NCBI GenBank assembly: GCA_023974075.1 | Contig: JAMFTG010000048.1 | Span: forward strand, 558,001-622,000 | Source of the DNA: Chaenocephalus aceratus | Lineage: Eukaryota; Chordata; Actinopteri; Perciformes; Channichthyidae | Length of the DNA stretch: 64,000 nt | Direction of reading: 5' to 3' | Shown: one piece after another, positions 12,422-23,524 of the stretch | Layout: the number at the start of each line of letters is the position of its first letter | Numbering within the stretch: the first letter of the stretch is position 1 | The notes under the pieces: model-generated | Database searches by the model: none | What the model saw: the letters and a program-made list of their open reading frames with translations, nothing else | What the model was told of the DNA's origin: nothing | Translations under genes and position numbers: made by a program

Positions 12422-12726
12422 CAGGGGCGGATCTAGACAAATATTCATGGTGTGGCGAGAGGGTGGCAGGAGATTTTGAGGGGCGGCATCCCCTGGCAGA
12501 AGTATATGCCGATGTAATCGCAGTCATATCAATCAATGTTAACTTAGAAAGCCACAATATTAATAACATAGGTGACATTATTGTGGCACATCAGTGAATC
12601 CTTAAATATAAATATATAAGGTGGCAGACATAATTTAATGAATTTTAACTGAAAAATAACTGAATGAGTTTGTGTCACTCTTAGACCAGCAGGGGAACCA
12701 ATATATGCAGACTGCTGCAATTTCAA
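12422..12726. mobile_element. hAT-like fragment with CAGGGGCGGATCTAGAC end
   Basis: CAGGGGCGGATCTAGAC has the CAGGGGCGG form common to hAT terminal repeats. It is nested in copy B. Its other end is not recognisable; it may have been lost between 18,418 and 19,240. Confidence 0.5.
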
Positions 12727-12892
12727 TCAGGAGAGACATGATGTATGGAATACATATTTATTATCGGTCACATTATATCAATGAAACATAATGATGACAG
12801 TTCATCGCAAATGAATGAATGTTGTTTTGGCGATTAGGCCCAGGTTTTAGTAGGATATCAATCGGGAAGGGAAGAACCGTTTCCGATGAACC
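12727..12892 (-). repeat. Ngaro split repeat B2
   Basis: Starts TCAATCAGGAGAGACATGAT on the plus strand and ends CCGATGAACCCCC. It is almost identical to 13,217-13,390 (one visible difference, ATTTATT against GTTTATT). Confidence 0.9.
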
Positions 12893-12990
12893 CCCCTGGG
12901 TCTAGACACTGGTGGTGGTGATAAGTGGTTAGGTCCGGTTGGAAGGAAGGAGGATAAGCTTGGCCCTGAGTTGGAAGCAGGAGGCGAAGG

Positions 12991-13214
12991 GGTGGAGGAG
13001 GGTTGCGCGTTGACACCTGGAAGACAGCTGATAGAACAGGGGAGAGCATATATAGAGGGTTTAACAGGTGCGATGATTAGGCTTGTAAATGGAGGGGCGT
13101 GATAGGTTTAGCTGAGGAGAGGCGCTCCCTGTCATTTAGATGCAGGGAGCAAGTATTGCCATGACGAGCAATACGGAGTGTTAGGTCTTCCTGTCTGAAC
13201 TTGCGCTAAGCTTC
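12991..13214 (-). repeat. Ngaro split repeat A2
   Basis: GCGCGTTGACACCTGGAAGA to CTAAGCTTCAT on the plus strand is practically identical to A1 at 18,207-18,417. Confidence 0.9.
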
Positions 13215-13216
13215 AT

Positions 13217-13390
13217 TTCAATCAGGAGAGACATGATGTATGGAATACATGTTTATTATCGGTCACATTATATCAATGAAACATAATGATGACAGTTCAT
13301 CGCAAATGAATGAATGTTGTTTTGGCGATTAGGCCCAGGTTTTAGTAGGATATCAATCGGGAAGGGAAGAACCGTTTCCGATGAACCCCC
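13217..13390 (-). repeat. Ngaro split repeat B1
   Basis: Abuts A2 directly, as expected for the B1-A2 junction thought to template the circular intermediate of these elements. Near-identical to B2. Confidence 0.9.
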
Positions 13391-13499
13391 AAAAGAATGA
13401 AGTATGAAGTACTGAATGTAAATAATCTTACCTTGTGGGATGCAGCGGAAATCTATGGATGGAAAGGAGAGGTTAATACATGTGAGGATTTAAGCGACT

Positions 13500-14045
13500 G
13501 ATGCCTCCCGGGCATCCTTCCCGGCCGTACGGGGCATCCCGGACAGATGGGGCATCCCGGATGGGGCTTCCTGGACATACAGGGCGTCCCGGACGTACGG
13601 GGCATCCCGGGTGAGCGGGGACTACCCGGACGCACCGAGCGACCCGACCAGTGCCCCGGGTGCCCGGAACGTGCGAGGCTTCCCGAATGTGCGGGGTAAC
13701 CTGACTTTAGCAGGGAAACATTATACGGACCGGAGGTTTCACGACCCGGACATACGGGGCTTCCCGGACGTACGGGGCATCCTGGACGTACAGGGCAACC
13801 CGGACATACGGGGCATCCTGGCCGTACAGGGCATCCTGGATCGTACAGGGCATCCACACAGGGCTTCCCGGACGTACGGGGCATCCCGGAGGGGGCATCC
13901 CGGAGGGGGCATCCTGGCCGTACAGGGCGTCCCGGACGTACGGGGCATCCCGGGTGAGCGGGGACTACCCGGACGCACCGAGCGACCCGACCAGTGCCCC
14001 GGGTGCCCGGAACGTGCGAGGCTTCCCGAACCTTTTCTTATGCGG
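13500..14045. repeat. GC-rich minisatellite in the Ngaro 3' non-coding region
   Basis: About 18-bp units of the form CCCGGACGTACGGGGCAT with variants (CATACG, GTACAG, CCTGG) fill this stretch. A longer block starting CGGGTGAGCGGGGACTACC is present twice, at about 13,606-13,690 and 13,948-14,031. Open frames on both strands here (up to 149 codons) come only from the repeat and are not genes. Confidence 0.85.
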
Positions 14046-14203
14046 GGCAACCTGCTTTAGCAGGGACACGTTATACAAACCCGAAGGTTTTACAGCCTGG
14101 ACATGCAGGTTTAAATATGCAGAATTGAACATGAGCCGTGGGGCAACATACGTGCTGACATACTAAGAACCACCACCAGTTATATGCATACGTACCAATT
14201 TGT

Positions 14204-15155
14204 TTAAGGTTGGAGAGACCTTTGGATAGCCAGCACGGCATTGAGGTCAGGGCGAATGTAGGATGAGAAAGCAGAGGAGGACCACCGTCCGAGTTGTTGC
14301 AGGGATGAGGACGAGACGCCTTGATTGGCAGCGGAAGTAGCTGCGCCTATTCTGAAGGAGTGCCCCGTGTATAAAAGGGGTGATGACCCGGATTTAATAA
14401 GGACCTGTTTTAAGTAGATATTGAACTGTCGTTGTGTTAAAGGAAAATTCCCTGAGATGAGGAATAATGGCGAGAGAGGGTTCGAGGTAGGTCTAAGCCG
14501 TAGGAACTTGATCATGGCCTTATAAGGGCAGAACTGGGAATCGATGCGGGCGGCGATGACGGAGCAGGCGCCGCCGCCTTTGGAGTGTTTAAGATATAAA
14601 CTAAAATGGCTGGCGTGAAAGGATAAGTCAGAAAAGCTGACGTCTCTATTGGAATTGAAAGTGAGGGAAGCGGTGGTAAATTCGCCTGGTCTAAGAAAGG
14701 CATAAAAAGCTAGGAGAAATAGAGCGTCGAGTAGAGCATCAATGTAAGGGGAGAATACCCCGCTTCTAAGCTTGGAGAGCATGAGGTGTAGAGTGGAGAG
14801 TGTAATGGGGCGTCTCCGGTCTGGAACGGGGGGAAAAGTTTTAATGAGACCTTTGAGGATGAGTTTGACTGACTGGTTTGTGAACAGGCTGGGAAAGCCG
14901 GGATCGGAACAGCGAACGTTAAACTGGATTCCCGCTAAGAGGCCCCGGATGTATTGGGTTTGAGGTGGCGATCAGTGGCGCAGTAGCACATGAAGGCACA
15001 CACGGTGGAGATGGACAGGTTTAAGAGTGATGCCTACGGAAAAGCAAAACATCGCAAACGTTCTCCAAGCGAAATCATATGTTTTAAGGGTGGACGTGGC
15101 TAAGCCTTTCCTCATAAAGAATCTGGCTGATTCGAGGTGCCTTTCTAGGGGGCTG
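14204..15155 (-). pseudogene. Ngaro tyrosine recombinase (YR)
   Basis: This enzyme inserts the circular DNA copy of the element. The N-terminal arm-binding part is readable near 15,127-14,960 (MRKGLATSTLKTYDFAWRTF). The catalytic half is open from about 14,955 to 14,204: FLRPGEF carries the first catalytic Arg, YTGHSFRIGAAT the HxxR box, and SSYIRPDLN the nucleophilic Tyr close to the C-terminus. All visible catalytic residues are intact. A one-base loss near 14,950 separates the halves, so the copy is inactive unless that is a sequencing error. Confidence 0.85.
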
Positions 15156-16870
15156 CTATCTAGAGAGAGAGAGGAGGTGCAGGGGAGGAATCTTGACGGG
15201 TTGAGCGCTGGCTCCTGGGCAGAGATTCCGGAACTTCTGAAATTGGAAGCGAGAGAGGGAATCAGCCACTGGGTTAAGGTGGCCGGGAACGTGACGCGCG
15301 GAGATGAGGAAATTGTGGGTGATGGAAGACCACGTGATGCTTCTCATGAACGGGCATGATGTCACGGCATGGGGAGCGTGCTTTGTTAATAATCCCGACC
15401 ACTGATTGGTTGTCGCAGAGTACTGAGATCCGCTTCCGGGGCCAGAGGTGCCCCCACACGTGGCAGGCAACAGCGATCGGAAAGATCTCATGCAGAGCGG
15501 AGGAAGAGGCATGGCTGGGAAATGTCGGAGGCCACGAGCCTGCGAACCACTCTCCCTGAAAAAAACCCCAAAACCCGTCCGTGAAGAATCTCATGGAGTC
15601 GGAGGAGTACATGAGGTCGTCGTAGAAGAAGGTGACGCCATTCCAGTGTGCGAGCAGGAGGGACCAAAATCGTAGGTCTGAGCGGCAGCCTTCATCTAGA
15701 AAGACGTGGTCATGGAGGTTTTCTGCAGCCGACGCTGTATCCAGGAGCCGGGAGATAAAAGAGCGCCCCTCAGGGATGATACGCATGGCGAAATTGAGGT
15801 GCCCGAGCAGGGAGAGCAGCTGCTGCTTGGTGATAACTTGTTGCTCGCAGAAGGCTTTTGAGATGTCGCGAATGCGCTGCAGTTTGTCCGTGGGGAGAGA
15901 TGCTTCCATGTCTACGGAGTCGAGTGTAATGCCTAAAAATTCCAGGCGTGTGTTGGGACCTAGCGTTTTCTCTTCTGAGAGGGGAACACCTAACTCCTGA
16001 AAGCATGTTTGGAGTTTTGCTAGAGAGTCGCCTGAGTTGTCCCGAGGGGGATCTATGAGGAGGAAGTCGTCCAATAAGTGAAGAGCGGAGGGGATTCTAA
16101 CGACGTTCAGGAGGATCCAGCAGAGGGCTTCGGAAAAAGAATTAAAGATACAGGGGCTACTTCTGCACCCGAAGGTTAGGCGGACAGCGAAGTAGAATTT
16201 GGATTCCCACCTGATACCGAACATGTGCCACTGAGATGGGTGAATGGGAATTATTTTGAATGCGTCAGTGATATCCGCTTTGGAGAGCCACGCTCCTTGC
16301 CCTGCAAATTTGATAAGCTTGATGGCATTATCGACTGAAGCGTAGTGAAGTGAAAAATACTGGGGGAATGAGGCTATTGATGCTGCAGAACGGCCCAGCG
16401 CGAGGAGCGGACAGATCGAAGATGAGCCTTTTCTTCTCGGAGTATTTGCGTGTAGCGACCCTATAGGGCTTGTCCGGAACACCGGGAACGGAGAGGACTG
16501 GAAAGGACCGATTAATATCCTTTGTTGAGCTCTTTTTTTATGAGCTGAGAGACTATAGTGGGTTCTTTGGCGGCTGACTGCATGTTTTTTGCCACTAGAG
16601 TCACTGAGGGGGGAGAGAGAACCCTACCCTGAACCCTTGAGAGAGCCCTGACAACAGATAGTCAACGAACACGGGATTTGGGTGAGTCGAAAGTGCAGCT
16701 GCTAATTGTGTGGTGTTAATGGGAGTCGAGGGGTGATGTTTTAAAAGGTTTTTCCACCACGTTGATTCTGGCGCGGGAAAAGGAGCCGGCGCTTGGGGCA
16801 GACTGACCTCGGGTGGGCCTCCCTGCAAGTACTGCAAATGTGGAGAAAAGTACAATACTGGTGAGAACAC
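15156..16870 (-). pseudogene. Ngaro reverse transcriptase - RNase H (pol)
   Basis: The start of the domain, VDYLLSGLSQGFRVGFS, lies at 16,670-16,610 in one frame; the main frame from 16,482 contains FSLHYASVDNAIKLI, SKADITDAFKIIPIHPSQW, RLTFGCRSSPCIFNSF and the catalytic LLDDFLL. RNase H follows with FFTDG, HEIFPIAVA and LCDNQSVVGIIN. The end, ISARHVPGHLNPVADSLSR, is in a third frame (15,512-15,156), so there is a frameshift near 15,360 and another near 16,500-16,600. The order RT, RNase H, then recombinase is as in DIRS/Ngaro elements, and there is no integrase. Confidence 0.85.
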
Positions 16871-18136
16871 ACGTTCTCATTAAAAGCGCCGCAAATCTTA
16901 ATGTCCCTTTGCCTAATCACCTGACGGTTTGTTTTGATGTTCCCAGGATACTGCGTGGGGAAAAAGCTAGACCCGGAGAGAGGTACTGAAGGGCAGAGCG
17001 GAGAGGTGTGGCCCTGCGCTCCGCAGCTAATGCATGAAACTACTTGTTGCCCGCCGGTAGCCATAACGAGCAGCTCGGTATCCAGCACGGACCAGTCCAA
17101 GCGGATGTTGCTGTGAGCTAAGTGTAGCGCTGCTTTGCTGGAGAAGCTTTTGTGGTATTGGTAGAAAACTAGTTTCCCATATTTTATGTGAAGATCCCGA
17201 TCATGGCCAAATAGGCGTCTAACTCCACTCTCCTTCCAGGGTAAACTGCGCAGAGAACATCGCGGAAAATGCTAAATGCTACCAGAAATTGTCCTATCGA
17301 AAGGTCTTTGAGGAGCCGGGGGTCTGCGGATTTAAATACAGCGGTAATGCTTCCTCCCGTGGCGATGGCTTTGTCGCACTCCGGGGAAGGCAGGATGAGG
17401 CTGACCAAATTGATGTCTTTCCCGTCGAGGATTTTTGCCCGGAGCCGTGAGGAGATGTTAGCGGCTTGGGGGATATAGGGCCTACCTGAGAGAGGAGCCG
17501 GGAGGGCGGAAGTCAGAGTGTAAACGGGAGCTAACGTGCCGGTTGTAAAATCCTGACCCGGCGGGGCCGCCAGAGAGGTTGAAGCTCCGGCCTGACTTTT
17601 CTCCATGGACTGGAGGCGAGCGTCTATTAATAGCATGGAACTTGCCAAAGATTGCAGAGTATTGGCTAGTCTACTGTCGAACGGGGGCTGAGTGCCGGAG
17701 CTCCCGGGCTGAGCGGTGCTGGGCTGCTGAGCCCCGCTGGAGTGAACCTGGAGAGTGGGGGATTTTTTGGCCGGGCGAGCTCCTGGAGGACTCGCTTTTT
17801 TAAGCCTTTTGCCCCCGCGGCCGCGAGCGCGCCCTGCCCTCTTCCGGGGGGGCTGGCTGGGGCTGCTGGCCTGGGTTGGGAGACCGCGCCGGAGGCTTGG
17901 TCCGCCAGTTCACGGAGCTGAGAAAGCAGGAGATCTGGGGCTGGGGTGATGCCCTGCTTCTGGAGGTGGGCGACGAGGAATTCTGCTTCTGCTGAGCGAG
18001 AGCCACTGCGGGCGCTCAGACGAGAGCTGGAGCGACGATGATTTACAGAGTTGGATGCTTCCTCTGACAGGGTATCGGAGATGGGATCGAGATCCTTCGA
18101 AAAAGGTAAGTCCTCTGAAGAGTCTGAATTAGACAT
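16741..18136 (-). pseudogene. Ngaro gag-like protein
   Basis: From the Met at 18,136 (MSNSDSSEDLPFSKDLD) the frame is Ser/Arg- and Pro-rich to a stop near 17,666. A second frame (17,648-17,184) contains the central domain, with RPYIPQAANISSRLRAKILD and GKDINLVSLILPSPE. A third (17,100-16,741) has a zinc knuckle CISCGAQGHTSPLC and a second Cys/His cluster around CSHQYCTFLHICSTC. These match DIRS/Ngaro gag in order and composition. It needs at least two frame changes to be read through. Confidence 0.75.
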
Positions 18137-18206
18137 GTTTTGAGCATTTGTTTTGTTTTTTGTATCCAGTGTTTTTAAGGCGTAAGAGGAGTGTAAACTA
18201 CCAGCT

Positions 18207-18417
18207 TTGCGCGTTGACACCTGGAAGACAGCTGATAGAACAGGGGAGAGCATATATAGAGGGTTTAACAGGTGCGATGATTAGGCTTGTAAATGGAGGG
18301 GCGTGATAGGTTTAGCTGAGGAGAGGCGCTCCCTGTCATTTAGATGCAGGGAGCAAGTATTGCCATGACGAGCAATACGGAGTGTTAGGTCTTCCTGTCT
18401 GAACTTGCGCTAAGCTT
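18207..18417 (-). repeat. Ngaro split repeat A1 (element start)
   Basis: Matches A2 at 12,991-13,214. Transcription of the element should start in or near this repeat; gag begins about 70 bases downstream on the minus strand. Confidence 0.9.
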
Positions 18418-19250
18418 CATAAGTACATTAATTAACTGTCTCATCGATGTTTGTCTGAATGAATATGATAATATTAACAATCATATTATTCCTATCAGCT
18501 GTCAATCACTGTTATGATTCACATATTCATTTATTATTGAATAAACGATATTCTTTGGAGGAGTTAATGATGAATGTTCCTCAAGATGCTTGCTCACCCT
18601 CCTTCAAATGTGAAAGACAAGTAATTATATCATGTATCAAAATTCAAAATAATCAAAGGAACAGTTCAGCGCCCCACGACTTTACTGCAAACAGTTACAA
18701 CCTTGACTTTACATCAGAAAGAACAAACATTAAAGAAGTGACTAACTGCATCAGTTAGGGTTAAAAAAACGTGTATTCAGCTAAAACATAAACATTACAT
18801 CGCTGCAGTTATTATCCAGTGGAATGTCCTTACCTACTGGCCTAGTTCAATCAAAGTGGTTTCCTTCTTTTGGCTGGGCAGTGAAGTTTTACACACCGTC
18901 TGATTTGACTTTCTCAGGACATGAACCACTTTTTTGGGGGAAGCCCCCCACAAAGAAAAGAAAATATGTACACATGTAAGGTCATCATCATAACAGTTTG
19001 TTACGCTCATCGAGTCATCCGTGAGCAGAGCATCAAGTTGGCATGCCTATAACAGCTGAATGCGGCGATTACCATCTTGTTCAGCAAAACGCCTCACAAA
19101 CTTTTAGTGCGTTTTGATTCAATGCTGAGTACAGCCAGACCGACAGGCTCTTCTCTGTCATTGTAGATGTAGACTGTAAATTCCTCATTGCTTCCGTGTA
19201 CTTTGGTTCGAATGCTTCTCGTTTTGCGGCGCCGTCCCCCCGTTCAAATG
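18418..19250. other. Unassigned sequence between the Ngaro element and the hAT copy B end
   Basis: It contains no convincing gene. The words GGGGGAAGCCCCCCAC near 18,935 recall the G/C-rich internal blocks of the hAT family here (10,745 and 34,485). It may be the rest of the CAGGGGCGG element in which the Ngaro sits. Confidence 0.35.
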
Positions 19251-19672
19251 AATTATTATTATTGGTTATGGCCATGTACTTATGATTTTATGATTATTTA
19301 AATGTATACAGTTCTGTTTCATATGGGTGTAGTCTCTTTATTTCCCCCTCAAAATGCACCAGATCGATACATTTAAGTCCAATATTTAAAAAAATGCCCC
19401 CGGACCCCCCTAGAGGATTTGAGGTCCACCTCCACTTAAAATATGTTCACATGGACAGGTTCCTAAATAGATTTGCACTTTTTTTTTAAATAGTGATCCA
19501 TGCCCATATGTTTATTCTGGGGTAGTAGATTTAGAGTTTATGGCTATCACTATGGGCAGCAACGCTGTAAATGTTGACAAATAAATCCAGGAAAATGGCA
19601 CAAAAGAAAACTGGTAGTGGCCTGGCTGGGTGTATAATTCCCGGCCTGACTTATTGTCCCAGTCCGGCCCTG

Positions 19673-20620
19673 CCTCCAGGTACTGCTGCTGGAGATGCCA
19701 AGATGTACCTTAAAGCCATAGACTTTGAGTTTTTCCTTTGCCTTGAGATCGCCATCACTCCAGTCTTTGAGGTCACTGCACTTGCCTCTGATGCTCTACA
19801 GAACTACGACATTGATCTGTCCACAGCATATAGTTTTGTTGATGGAGTGATAGACACCTTGTCCAACCTCAGGACAGAAGAACAGTTTTGAAAACAGTTT
19901 AAGAGTGCCACTGAAAAGGCAGAAGCCGCTGGGATCAGCATCCCCACAGTCCCCCCATCAGCAAAGGCAGAAGAGGGTGCCTGCAAAGTATCGGCAAAGT
20001 ACTAATGCAGCCACAGAGAGCCATTCCTTCCAGTCAGTAAGACTACTATAGAGGGAAGGTGTACTACTTGCTCAGGAACTAAAAAGAAGATTTAGGGGAG
20101 ATGGACGAGACAGAGTCCAGTAAAATACTGAATGCACTCCACACTTTGACCAAGGCCAACAACTGGATGGGCAAAGATGCAATGGGTCCTGACTCACATG
20201 CTTCACATGCTCTGTGAGTTCTATGGAGGAGAGGAGCATACGTTGAAAACAGAGCTCAGGGTTTTTCATGCCTCGTTCCCAAACACATGCACCATGAAGG
20301 GGATATTAAAAACACTAAGAGACAATATATTTTCAACACTGGTGGAAATTATAAGAACCTATGCAACAATTCCAGTGTCAACAGCAACAGTGGAGAGGTC
20401 CTTCTTCAAAGACACACTCAGAAGCAAGAAGAGAGGATCTGATCTCCTCCTCTCCTCCCTCCTCCTCCTCCTCCTCCTCCTCCTCCTCCTCCTCCTCCTC
20501 CTCCTCCTCCTCCTCCTCCTCCTCCTCCTCCTCCTCACTATTGAGAAGGACATTCCTGTTATCCACAGTGAAGTAATAAACATCTACAGGGACATGGCCC
20601 CCAGAAGGTTGCTGCTGTAA
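19673..20620 (+). pseudogene. hAT transposase pseudogene, segment 4 (C-terminus with dimerisation domain)
   Basis: The frame gives MYLKAIDFEFFLCLEIAIT and YDIDLSTAYSFVDGVIDTL, the DUF4371-type helical region, with a stop at about 19,890. The C-terminal hAT dimerisation motif ATIPVSTATVERSFFKDTLR is at about 20,362-20,425, followed by IEKDIPVIHSEVINIYRDMA and a natural stop near 20,618. A run of CTC triplets splits the dimerisation region. It is the last part of the protein begun at 7999. Confidence 0.8.
20446..20537 (+). repeat. (CTC)n microsatellite inside the hAT dimerisation domain
   Basis: About 30 uninterrupted CTC triplets in the transposase frame, where the family has a short Leu/Ser stretch. 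In the transposase frame this encodes poly-Leu. Confidence 0.9.
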
Positions 20621-21240
20621 GGGAGGAAGGAGAGACAACAAGTGAATACACGAACAAATATTTAACAACTTCCAAGTGCAAAGAAAGATACAAGATACAA
20701 ATAAAGTTAGTAACAAAAGAAGTTAATACAAAAATATTTGATTTCAGTTTTCAAGACCTTGTTAAATAGTTTCAGTAAAGTTGCAGTATTTTTGCATGTT
20801 CTTTTAAATTTTTGTTTTGTCCAATTAAATTAAGTAAATGAGTAGGAGAGGAGAGCAGAATGCACTAAGTGTAATTGATGCAACTAAACTTACTGTAGGC
20901 CTACGTGTAGTTTGTAGTCTAGGTTGGTTTGCGTATTTATGTAGAGAACAGCCTTTTTCAGTTTTGTGTGAAGATTTGTTGATTTTGAAGTGTTATTTAT
21001 TTTTATACCACAAAAATAATTCAAAGGACTTAATGTTGTGCTAAAATAAACTCATTATTATAGCAATTAACTAGCAGCATAGAAAAGCTCTTGTGCGTAG
21101 AATACTAAAGAAGACCATTGTTACTGATTATTTTGTAGAATTCTGTTGAGTATTAAACAATTGCGTGAGTGTGTGAGGGTAAGTCAGATATACAACTATA
21201 TATATATATTTAAATTTTATTTAAAACCATTTTTTTTATA
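20621..21240. other. Spacer after the hAT pseudogene
   Basis: AT-rich with a short TA run at about 21,198-21,211. It is probably the 3' non-coding part of the hAT element. I could not identify its terminal repeat. Confidence 0.35.
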
Positions 21241-21279
21241 AATGATTATGGGAAGTGCCCTTTTCCTCACTTGAGCCCC

Positions 21280-22345
21280 TGCCCCCCCAAATGTCTGAGC
21301 ACTTCCCTGCTGTGGAGGCCACATTCCTGAGGACAGGAAAACATCTGAAGCGGGAGCCTGAGTGGCAAGCTGTAGATAAAGCCCAAGTGCACAAAATGGT
21401 GGAAAGAGCTGGTGGCTTATGCCTCAAACCATGGGTCCGGTCTGTCAAAGTGGGAGGCAAGAAACTGCAGCAGCTGTAAGTACAACTCTCATCCTTCTAA
21501 ATCAGATGAGAGAGGAGGACAGCAAAACCCTGGGAATCGGGTACCAAGTGGAGAAAGAGGATATCTACATGTTGACCTCAATCAAGAGGAAAAAGAAGAT
21601 GAGTGGGCAGAGGTCTCCTCCTAGAGCAAGTGAGACCTGAGATGCTGAGCCAAGTGGCTGGACTTTACGATCCAATTGGCTTAGTTACACCTGCCGAACA
21701 GGAGGGGGCCATCCTGGTTAGGAAGGCGTTCTCAGCAGTAATGACCAGAGCTCAAGCTGGAAGAAACCAAAGAGATGGCCTACAAGACCCACAGAAACAC
21801 ATACAAAGGAAGAGCCGATGGGAGAAACCTAGAGCCGATCAGACTCCTACCAGGAATCTCACAGGAAGGACAGTGAAGGATCCTGTGGAGGTGAACAGAT
21901 TCAGCAGCCTTCAAAAACGTGTCAGGGTCATAGCCTGGGTGTGGAGAGCTGCAAGAAAGTGGTTGGAGATTAAGGACCAGACTAAGGCAGAATCAAAATT
22001 GGAAGTAATATGGCACACCAGGAATGGAGATGTAGCAGTGGGAGATGTGGTGTGGCTGGCTGAGCAAAATGCTCTGAGAGATTACAAACTGGTGAGAGTG
22101 GTCAGTGTAAGTACTGATGGAAAAGGCATTGTAAGGGATGTAGATGTGAGAGTTACCTGGTCCCAGCTATGAAGCATGAAGTCTATGGAGGGTACAAAGG
22201 ACAGCAATGAAAAATCCCTACCACAATTCTTCATAGGGATGTCAGGCGCCTTGTCATCTTACTTCTTGTTGAAGAACAGCAAGTGGTGAAGAAGAGGCGT
22301 GAGGTGAAGAACGTGTGACTGGTGTGCTCCTTGGGTTAGAAACCA
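21280..22345 (+). pseudogene. BEL/Pao retrotransposon pol remnant, internally deleted
   Basis: The frame reads EMLSQVAGLYDPIGLVTPA, the connection motif after the reverse transcriptase of BEL/Pao elements (SQV..IYDPLGL). About 300 bases later come VAVGDVVWLAEQNALRDYKL and VRDVDVRVTWSQL, the C-terminal integrase tail. The RNase H and integrase core that should lie between are gone. The end abuts a purine tract (AAGTGGGAGG) and an LTR. Inactive. Confidence 0.6.
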
Positions 22346-23524
22346 GGAGCTCAAGTGGGAGGTGTCGAGACGAAAGTCAATATGAATAATATCTGATAAA
22401 ACCGGACGGAAAAATAATTATTTGTATGTTTTTTTGTTTAGATCATTATTATTAATATTATTATTATTATAGTATTGTTCAATACCAGGAGGGGTATTCG
22501 TTTCATTTTGAATAGCTTAGTGTACTTTTTCTAAATGAGAAGTGCGAGTTAGTACAAAATATTAATGCCGCCTCCGGTTGCACGGCAACAAAAGGGGCAG
22601 GAATTATGATGGCTGGTCTTTTGTTCCCAAAGCCACAGAGGGAGAAGTTGGCGACAGTGTGTGTGAGGCTCCAGAGACGCCGTTGGTATGTTTCTCCGTT
22701 GTTTATTGCGTTTTGCGTTCTTGATCTGTTGCCTTATTGTGTGAGAGTGCTGTCGCGCAATCGACGGCTTTTACGCAGCGTGGTTTGTGTGCGCTCCGTT
22801 TTGTTAGTGTTGTAGAAGGGAGTCGAAGGCGGTGCATCGAAGGTGCAAAGTTGGTTTTATTTAACAGCAGAAAACCACATGTTGCCGGCTTGAAGCCCGG
22901 GAAGCAAAGAGGAAGAAGCAAGGAGGGCACACAATAAGTAAAGTCAACAACATATATGTCCGTGCGGAAACAATACCCCCAACCTGTAGTTCCATGAGTG
23001 AATTATGTTAATTAGTTCATTAGTGATCACTACACAAGCCCCCCCAGAATTCAACCATGGACACTCCTCGTGTCCGGGAGGAAGCACCACAGGGGCAGAG
23101 GAGGGTGATACCGCAGGCAAGGGCCGGGCCACGGAACGGGCCACGGAACGGGCCACGGAACGGGCCGTCGTAAGGGGCCGCAAGGCCGCAGGAGAGGGTA
23201 GGGGGCCAACGGGCGACGTCCGAAACTGTCGAGGCGATAGGGGAGAAGCCAGACAGGGTCCCGAAGTGCGCCACCCAGGCGCCGATGAAAACGTGGGCGG
23301 CCTCCGAAACCGCTGTCGAGGTGGTGAAAAAGCGAGATTGTCCATACAAGGTCGACAGTCTGGTCGAACCTCCTCTCAGGCATCAGAAAAAGCTCAAAAG
23401 GGTGGTCCTGTCCACGATCCAAATAACAAATGGGCGAAATTGTGAGACGATCCACACGAGGTCAACTGGACTTGGTCGAACCTCCTCTCTGGCACCACCA
23501 AAAAGAGTTAACAGTCAGATGTTA

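Larger units (their letters stand above)
12727..18417 (-). mobile_element. Ngaro-type (DIRS order) tyrosine-recombinase retrotransposon, decayed
   Basis: Read on the minus strand the order is A1 (18,417-18,207), ORFs, B1 (13,390-13,217), A2 (13,214-12,991), a spacer of about 100 bases, then B2 (12,892-12,727). This A1-ORFs-B1-A2-B2 arrangement is the split direct repeat structure of Ngaro elements, which integrate with a tyrosine recombinase and make no target duplication. The ORFs give gag with zinc knuckles, reverse transcriptase with RNase H, and tyrosine recombinase. Frameshifts in all three make it inactive, but both repeats of each pair remain very similar, so the insertion looks fairly recent. 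Confidence 0.9.
12176..19672 (-). mobile_element. Non-autonomous hAT element, copy B (inverted, 5' end lost), with nested insertions
   Basis: 12,186-12,400 is the reverse complement of about 11,360-11,610 of copy A, and 19,250-19,672 is the reverse complement of 10,505-10,920, ending in CAGTCCGGCCCTG. The left terminal 90 or so bases are missing, so no target duplication can be paired; CCTCCAGG follows the right end. About 6.8 kb inside is later material: a CAGGGGCGGATCTAGAC-ended hAT piece from 12,422 and the Ngaro element at 12,727-18,417. Confidence 0.75.

Noticed and set aside
13453..14060. Collagen-like PGCPVRPG frames
   Set aside because: They come from the 18-bp GC-rich minisatellite of the Ngaro element.
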